Assembly (NCBI GenBank): GCA_039805565.1
Contig: JBDLTZ010000300.1
Coordinates: 1 to 29,801 of the forward strand
Origin: CALJIC01 sp039805565
Lineage (GTDB): Bacteria; Chloroflexota; Chloroflexia; Chloroflexales; Roseiflexaceae
DNA: 29,801 nucleotides
Direction: 5' to 3'
Part shown: positions 25,499 through 29,801 of the stretch, in pieces
Layout: each line of letters begins with the position of its first letter
Numbering within the stretch: position 1 is the stretch's first letter
Notes under the pieces: model-generated
The model's input: only the letters and a program-made list of their open reading frames with translations
What the model was told of the DNA's origin: nothing
The model's database searches: none
Program-made: the position numbers and the translations under genes

Positions 25499-26749
25499 TT
25501 GTATATTGTGCTACGGCGTCTCACCACTGCTCTCACCGGGCCGCTGCCGGAGCCGGTGCGGGCCAACGTCATGATCGAGGCCGGCGCCTCGCTGGCCTAC
25601 GGCGTGTTCTTCGCCGCCGGCCCGGCGTTCCTGCTGGTCGTGCTGCGGCGGCTGGGCGCTACCGCCGACGTGCTGGCACTCTATATCACGCTCACCTACG
25701 TCGGCTCGATCGTCGCCTCCCTTAGCGTCGTAGCGCTGCGCCACTGGCGACCGCTGCGGCTGAGCATCTTCTGCTGGGCGATCGGGCGCGCCATGTTCCT
25801 GCCGATGGCCCTCGTCACCGGTCCGGAGGCGATGCTGGTGCTGATGACCCTGTTCTGGGTGGCGGAGTCCTTCCCCGCCCCGGCGTACGCCCGGCTCATG
25901 CAGAGCCTCTACCCGGTGGAGTACCGCGGCCGCGCGATGGCGGCAGTGCGCCTCGGCATGGTGCTGGCGGTGATCGTCGCGACGCCGCTGGCCGGATGGA
26001 TGCTAGATGCCGCTGGGCACCGCACCCTGCTGCCCCTGGCCGGCATCATTGGCGTGGTCGCGGCGCTCGGCTTCAGTCGCCTGCGGGTCCCGGACGAGGC
26101 GCCGGCCGCGGTCGCGGTCACGCAGGCGGTGAGCCCGCTCGGGATCCTTCGCCGCAACCCGCGCTTCAGCGTCTATCTGCTCGGCCTGACCCTGTTCGGT
26201 TTCGGCAACATCATCGGCGCTCCGCTCTACCCGCTGGTGCAGGTCGACCGGCTGGAGCTCTCGTACACGCAGATCGGCTACCTGACGCTGGCGCAGTCGC
26301 TCTGCTGGCTGCTCGGCTTTCTGGCCTGGGGCCGACTGGTGGACCGGCACAGTGCGATGCGAGTGATGGTGTTCAGCGCGGTGTTCGCGGCCCTGGTGCC
26401 GTGGACGTACATCTGGGCGGAGAGCTTCTGGACGCTGCTGCCGGCCTTCATCGCCCAGGGTTTCGTGCAGGCCGGCTTCGACGTCGGTGTGACGAACGTC
26501 GGCATCGAGCTGGCCGAGCCGGGCCGGGTGGTCGAATACTCGGCGCTTCAGAACCTGGTGGTTGGCATGCGCGGGCTGGTCGCGCCCATGCTCGGGGCCG
26601 GGCTTCTGGCCTCAGGTATGCCAGACCGCACGATCTTCGCGATTGGCTCGCTGCTGGTGGTGATGTCCTGCCTCACCTTCTGGCTGACAACATCGATTGC
26701 GCGGCAACCCGTAGCGGCGTCCGCGCCTACGCGGACTAGTCGCGAGTAG
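25499..26749 (+). CDS. MFS-type transporter
   Basis: About 416 residues with roughly twelve hydrophobic segments typical of the major facilitator superfamily. Examples are ASLAYGVFFAAGPAFLLVVL, VLMTLFWVAESFPAPAYARL, LGMVLAVIVATPLAGWML and, in the second half, LCWLLGFLAWGRLVDRHS, a motif-A-like loop. YRGRAMAAVRLGM is a conserved loop after the first half. It is the only transporter in the window and therefore the likely carrier for the substrate or an efflux route for a product. The start is uncertain: TTG at 25499 has GAGGG seven bases upstream. GTG at 25508 and GTG at 25415 are also open, but the latter would add about 28 residues of non-membrane sequence. The downstream reading frame is not in doubt. 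Confidence 0.88.
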   Translation: MYIVLRRLTTALTGPLPEPVRANVMIEAGASLAYGVFFAAGPAFLLVVLRRLGATADVLALYITLTYVGSIVASLSVVALRHWRPLRLSIFCWAIGRAMFLPMALVTGPEAMLVLMTLFWVAESFPAPAYARLMQSLYPVEYRGRAMAAVRLGMVLAVIVATPLAGWMLDAAGHRTLLPLAGIIGVVAALGFSRLRVPDEAPAAVAVTQAVSPLGILRRNPRFSVYLLGLTLFGFGNIIGAPLYPLVQVDRLELSYTQIGYLTLAQSLCWLLGFLAWGRLVDRHSAMRVMVFSAVFAALVPWTYIWAESFWTLLPAFIAQGFVQAGFDVGVTNVGIELAEPGRVVEYSALQNLVVGMRGLVAPMLGAGLLASGMPDRTIFAIGSLLVVMSCLTFWLTTSIARQPVAASAPTRTSRE

Positions 26750-26761
26750 CCGGAGGATATC

Positions 26762-27682
26762 ATGGAGAATCGCTCGCTCGGCCGGAGCGGCCTGGCCGTC
26801 AGCTCGCTCGGCCTCGGCTGCGTGACGTTCGGCCGCGAGATTGACCGCGACACCTCGTTCGCGGTGATGGACTACGCCTACGAGGCCGGCATCACGCTGT
26901 TCGACACGGCCGAGGTGTACGGCAGGGGGCGCTCGGAGGAGATCGTCGGCGAGTGGCTGCGCTCCCGCAGCGCGCGCGGCCGCATAGTCCTGGCGACCAA
27001 GGTCGCTGGTTCGCTCACCGGGGAGCGAGTGATCGCGTCGGCCGAAGCCAGTCTGCGGCGGCTGGGCGTCGAGACGATCGATCTGTTTCAGCTGCACCGC
27101 TACGACCCGGAGGTGCCGCTGGAGGAGACGCTCGAGGCGCTCGACACGCTGGTGCGGCGCGGGGTCGTGCGCTTCGTCGGGTGCAGTAACTATGCGGCGT
27201 GGCAGCTATGCAAGGCCCTCTGGCGGCAGGATGCGAACGGCTGGGCCCCAATGGCGGCGGCCCAGCTCAACTACAGCCTCGCGGCGCGCAACATCGAGCA
27301 GGAGCTGCTGCCGCTGTGCGCCGACCAGGAGCTGGGGGTGCTGGCCTACAGCCCACTCGGCGCCGGCTTCTTGACCGGCAAGTATACGCCGGGCAGAGCG
27401 ATTCCGAAGGGCACGCGCTTCGACGTGGTGCCGGGCCACGAGGTTGGCTACTTCACGCCGCGCAACTTCGCGATCGTCGACCGGCTACGCGAGCTGGCAT
27501 CCGAGTGGGGCGTTACGATGCCGCATATTGCGCTCGCGTGGGCCTTCGCGCAGCCACACATCACCAGCGTGCTAATCGGCGCGCGCTCGCTGGCCCACGT
27601 GGAGCAGGCGCTCCAGGCGGACCGGCGACCGCTCGACCCTGGGCAGCTCGTGGACCTGGACGAGCTGACCCGCCCCGAGTAA
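26762..27682 (+). CDS. Aldo/keto reductase
   Basis: A 306-residue NADPH-dependent aldo/keto reductase barrel. The catalytic tetrad is complete: D48 (LFDTAEVYG), Y53, K80 (VLATKVAG) and H112 (FQLHRYDPE). GCSNYAAWQL and the later SPLGAGFLTGKYTPG and VLIGARSLAHVEQAL are family signatures. It belongs to the YajO/Tas-like group, which reduces aldehydes or oxidises sugars such as fucose to lactones. The next gene encodes an SMP-30-type lactonase, so a sugar-to-lactone-to-acid pair is plausible. The ATG at 26762 has GGAGGAT upstream and follows the transporter stop by 12 bases. Confidence 0.95.
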   Translation: MENRSLGRSGLAVSSLGLGCVTFGREIDRDTSFAVMDYAYEAGITLFDTAEVYGRGRSEEIVGEWLRSRSARGRIVLATKVAGSLTGERVIASAEASLRRLGVETIDLFQLHRYDPEVPLEETLEALDTLVRRGVVRFVGCSNYAAWQLCKALWRQDANGWAPMAAAQLNYSLAARNIEQELLPLCADQELGVLAYSPLGAGFLTGKYTPGRAIPKGTRFDVVPGHEVGYFTPRNFAIVDRLRELASEWGVTMPHIALAWAFAQPHITSVLIGARSLAHVEQALQADRRPLDPGQLVDLDELTRPE

Positions 27683-27711
27683 GCGCGGTATCGCTGACGG
27701 AGGTGCATAAG

Positions 27712-28557
27712 GTGGCCGAACAGCCCTACGCCAGCACCGGCCTTACGATTCCCGGCGGCTTCACGGCCGGGATCGAGGGGCCAGCGTGCGACCGCGACGG
27801 AAATATCTACGCGGTGAACTACCTGCGCCAGGGGACGATCGGACGCGTGACGCCCGGCGGCCAGTGCGAGGTCTTTCTCCAGCTGCCGCCAGGGAGCATC
27901 GGCAACGGCATCCGCTTCAGCGCCGCGGGCGAGATGTACATCGCTGACTATGTCGGCCACGCGATCTACCGCGTGGCCGCCGGCACCCGCGAGCCCGAGG
28001 TCTATGCGCGCGACCAGCGTCTCAACCAGCCGAACGACATCGCGATCGACCGCGCCGGCTACCTGTACGCGAGCGACCCCGACTGGAGCGCCGGCGGAGG
28101 CCAGATCTGGCGCGTCGGCCCCGAGCGCCGCTTCGAGCTACTGGAGGGGGCCATGGGCACTACCAACGGCATCGAGGTGGGACCGGACGAGCAAACCTTG
28201 TACGTCAACGAGACGATGCAGCGCCGGATCTGGTCCTACGACCTGACGCCGGGCGGGAGGATCGACAACAAGCGCCTGTTCGCCGCGTTCTCCGACCACA
28301 TGCTAGACGGCATGCGCTGCGATATCGCCGGCAATCTGTACGTCACCCGCTACGGGAAGGGTACGGTCGCCTGCCTCTCGCCGCAGGGCGAGACGGTGCG
28401 TGAGATCGCGCTCCACGGGCGCAATCCCACCAACCTAACCTTCGGCGGGCTGGACGGGCGCACGTGCTATGTCACCGTCGCAGATACCGGGCAGATCGAG
28501 CAATTCCGCACGGAGATACCGGGGAGGTGTTGGAGCCTCTGGCGCGCCACCAGGTAG
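27712..28557 (+). CDS. SMP-30/gluconolactonase family lactonase
   Basis: A 281-residue six-bladed propeller of the SMP-30/regucalcin/gluconolactonase family, which opens sugar lactones with a bound divalent metal. The four metal-site residues are visible: E22 (IEGPACDRDGNIYAVN), N105/N108 in LNQPNDIAID, N152 in TTNGIEVGPDEQTLYVNE and D199 in LDGMRCDIAGNLYVT. GTG at 27712 is the start, with GGAGGT nine bases upstream; the reading frame happens to stay open back to 27199, but that part is an out-of-frame shadow of the reductase gene. It is the last gene of the rightward operon, 29 bases after the aldo/keto reductase, and meets the CBM9-like gene tail to tail. Confidence 0.94.
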   Translation: MAEQPYASTGLTIPGGFTAGIEGPACDRDGNIYAVNYLRQGTIGRVTPGGQCEVFLQLPPGSIGNGIRFSAAGEMYIADYVGHAIYRVAAGTREPEVYARDQRLNQPNDIAIDRAGYLYASDPDWSAGGGQIWRVGPERRFELLEGAMGTTNGIEVGPDEQTLYVNETMQRRIWSYDLTPGGRIDNKRLFAAFSDHMLDGMRCDIAGNLYVTRYGKGTVACLSPQGETVREIALHGRNPTNLTFGGLDGRTCYVTVADTGQIEQFRTEIPGRCWSLWRATR

Positions 28558-28583
28558 GAGCGTCAGCCGCCAACTTCCCCCTA

Positions 28584-29240
28584 CTATCGGCGTGGCAGAT
28601 AGAGCGTGCCAAAGCGCCCGGCAACGTGGAAATCGGCTGGCTCCGTGTAGGTGGGAGACCAACAGCTGAACTCGGGCATGCCCTCACGCGGACGCTCGAT
28701 CCGATAGAAATTCGCCCGCCACACCTCCGGTGGCTCGCCCTCGACGAGGGCCGCGAACGGGATACACAGGACTGCCGACCAGCGCTGGTCGGCGTCGTGG
28801 CGCTCGGCCCGCCACGTGATGCCAGGACAATCCCAGCCGGTATCGACCGTCAGGCCTACGCGAGTCCCAGCCGGGCTGTCAATCCGCGCATCAAACATCA
28901 CGCCGTTCGGGCTGACCTCGATCTCGACGTAGCGGCGCGGGACATCACGGCCCGGGCTCAGAAACAGCTCGACCACCTCCTCGTCGTAGATCGGCGCGTC
29001 GCGCTGATCATACGTCCCCCAGATATCGCGATCCGAGCAGTCGAACCGGACGTACAGCCCGCACTGGTCGCAGCAGAGCCGCACGGTGGTCTGCTGCGCT
29101 GCTGGCCCGCTGCCATCGGCGAGCAGGAGCGGCGGCAGCGGCGCCAGGCTTGCCCATACAGCACTCTCGGAGCACGCCGCCTCGGCGGTCCACCCGGCCG
29201 GCGCGAGCGGAACATGATGGTGAAGCGAGATCATCGACAT
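28584..29240 (-). CDS. CBM9/DOMON-like carbohydrate-binding fold protein
   Basis: A 218-residue protein, mostly beta-strand. VRLCCDQCGLYVRFDCSDRD, DEEVVELFLSP, RYVEIEVSPNGVMFDARI, then RWSAVLCIPFAAL and VWRANFYRIERP are the successive strands of the carbohydrate-binding family 9-like fold found in many sugar-associated proteins. It ends with FHVAGRFGTLYLPRR. There is no signal peptide. The ATG at 29238-29240 has AGGAG upstream; an in-frame extension to 29288 has none. It is transcribed against the rightward operon, with only 26 bases between the two stop codons and no clear terminator between them. I see no good promoter or TGGTCTGACCA site in front of it. Confidence 0.85.
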   Translation of the reverse strand: MSMISLHHHVPLAPAGWTAEAACSESAVWASLAPLPPLLLADGSGPAAQQTTVRLCCDQCGLYVRFDCSDRDIWGTYDQRDAPIYDEEVVELFLSPGRDVPRRYVEIEVSPNGVMFDARIDSPAGTRVGLTVDTGWDCPGITWRAERHDADQRWSAVLCIPFAALVEGEPPEVWRANFYRIERPREGMPEFSCWSPTYTEPADFHVAGRFGTLYLPRR

Positions 29241-29801
29241 AGGCAGGTCGCTCCTGATGAGATTCCTTGCGATCGTTACGCCCTGCATTGCGTCGGCTCA
29301 GAGGATGTGGCAGCACTGGCATCGCTTGCTCCATCACGGCGCTGAGTCCGCGTGCGCCGTATCGCCGCCTCCTCCCTGCGCCGAGTGAAACGCATCGGGA
29401 GAGCAGGGATTGTTGGTCATTTGGCACACGCCAGCCAAGTGACTCGAACCTGCCGGTAGAACAGGAACTCTGCTCTACAGCATGATCATGAATATGAACG
29501 CCACCGCGCCTGCGCAGCCACCACCAGCCCTGCGGGTAACGCCACTGTGGTGAGACCCTTGAACCGTCAGATGGGTATCACTACCCTTGCAGTTTATACG
29601 ATTGGGAAGTGGACAGCATCGCGACCTCGGCGGTAGAAGGGAGTTGCTGAGACTGCCCTTGACCGAAAAGGCACGTGATGCGAGTCCCAATTGTATGCGT
29701 AGATCCACACCTGCGCCAGTACGCCTTCGCGTTCGTAGGGCACTGTCAAAGTCATAGTCCATCGGGTACGATACTGGAGGAATGACCAAACTCACCAGCG
29801 G
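29241..29801. other. Non-coding or decayed segment at right edge
   Basis: About 560 bases with no convincing gene, and visibly less GC-rich than the rest. A hairpin-forming repeat is at 29456-29478 (on the minus strand GTAGAGCAG pairs with CTGTTCTAC, with one G-U pair). GGGTA-TCAC-TACCC is a smaller one near 29574-29587. A GGTTCGAGTC string on the minus strand (29441-29450) recalls a tRNA T-loop, but no cloverleaf can be built around it. Confidence 0.5.
29594..29755 (-). pseudogene. Possible unrecognised small ORF or gene fragment
   Basis: A 53-residue frame beginning ATG at 29753-29755 reads TVPYEREGVLAQVWIYAYN and then ATPFYRRGRDAVHF before TAA. The composition looks protein-like, with alternating hydrophobic residues and charged turns, more than other frames here. 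The frame is closed upstream by a stop and there is no good ribosome site. It may be the 3' end of a frameshifted gene that starts outside the window. No family is recognised. Confidence 0.25.

Noticed and set aside
27199..27711. Long upstream extension of the lactonase open frame
   Set aside because: The frame is open only because of high GC; it overlaps the intact aldo/keto reductase, has low-complexity Ala/Gly/Arg translation, and a proper GGAGGT plus GTG start exists at 27712.
29425..29500. Possible tRNA on the minus strand (GGTTCGAGTC and TAGAGCAG strings)
   Set aside because: The putative T-stem does not pair in the canonical register, no acceptor stem or anticodon stem-loop can be formed, and the order of elements does not give a cloverleaf.
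29475..29795. 106-residue minus-strand ORF at the right edge
   Set aside because: No ribosome site, no recognisable motif and atypical composition; an alternative frame (29594-29755) looks more protein-like but is itself weak.

Overview
The window is a GC-rich bacterial segment with densely packed genes, strong GAGGAG-type ribosome binding sites and frequent GTG starts. The family mix (Gfo/Idh/MocA oxidoreductases, enolase-superfamily and SMP-30 proteins, secretion-less beta-propeller 'glycosidases', D-2-hydroxyacid dehydrogenases, amidohydrolases) recalls high-GC Chloroflexota and some other heterotrophic environmental lineages. No marker gene is present, so this placement is an inference. 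There is no rRNA, no credible tRNA, no CRISPR array and no recognisable transposase.

Layout. (1) 1-4448, minus strand: a beta-propeller protein, a D-2-hydroxyacid dehydrogenase, a broken amidohydrolase gene and two Gfo/Idh/MocA oxidoreductases, the last cut by the window edge. (2) 4449-4651: a divergent promoter region with a palindromic operator. (3) 4652-5998, plus strand: a class III aminotransferase. (4) 19532 down to 6002, minus strand: an almost gap-free run of twelve genes. In order of transcription these are HpcH/HpaI aldolase, SDR, enolase-superfamily enzyme, alpha/alpha-barrel-like protein, D-2-hydroxyacid dehydrogenase, sialidase-like propeller, class V PLP enzyme, second beta-propeller protein, FMN alpha-hydroxyacid oxidase, Gfo/Idh/MocA oxidoreductase, FAD amine oxidase and a tandem ferritin-like protein. 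(5) 19533-19729: a second divergent promoter region with the same operator. (6) 19730-28557, plus strand: FadR-type regulator, M19 dipeptidase, two amidohydrolases, RidA-like protein, class III PLP enzyme, MFS transporter, aldo/keto reductase and SMP-30 lactonase. (7) 28584-29240, minus strand: a CBM9-like protein, then about 560 bases with no convincing gene.

How it fits together. The perfect palindrome TGGTCTGACCA occurs at 4578-4588 and 19581-19591. Each copy sits between two facing sigma70-type promoters, and one copy lies upstream of the FadR-type regulator gene. This suggests one autoregulated local regulon covering nearly all of the window. The enzymes can be assembled into a kinase-free sugar or sugar-acid route: dehydrogenase (Gfo, SDR or AKR), SMP-30 lactonase, enolase-superfamily dehydratase, HpcH/HpaI aldolase, then hydroxyacid dehydrogenases and oxidase. 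A nitrogen-handling branch (amine oxidase, three PLP enzymes, RidA-like protein, dipeptidase, amidohydrolases) suggests an amino- or amide-substituted substrate. Several families occur twice or three times. The substrate cannot be read from the sequence.
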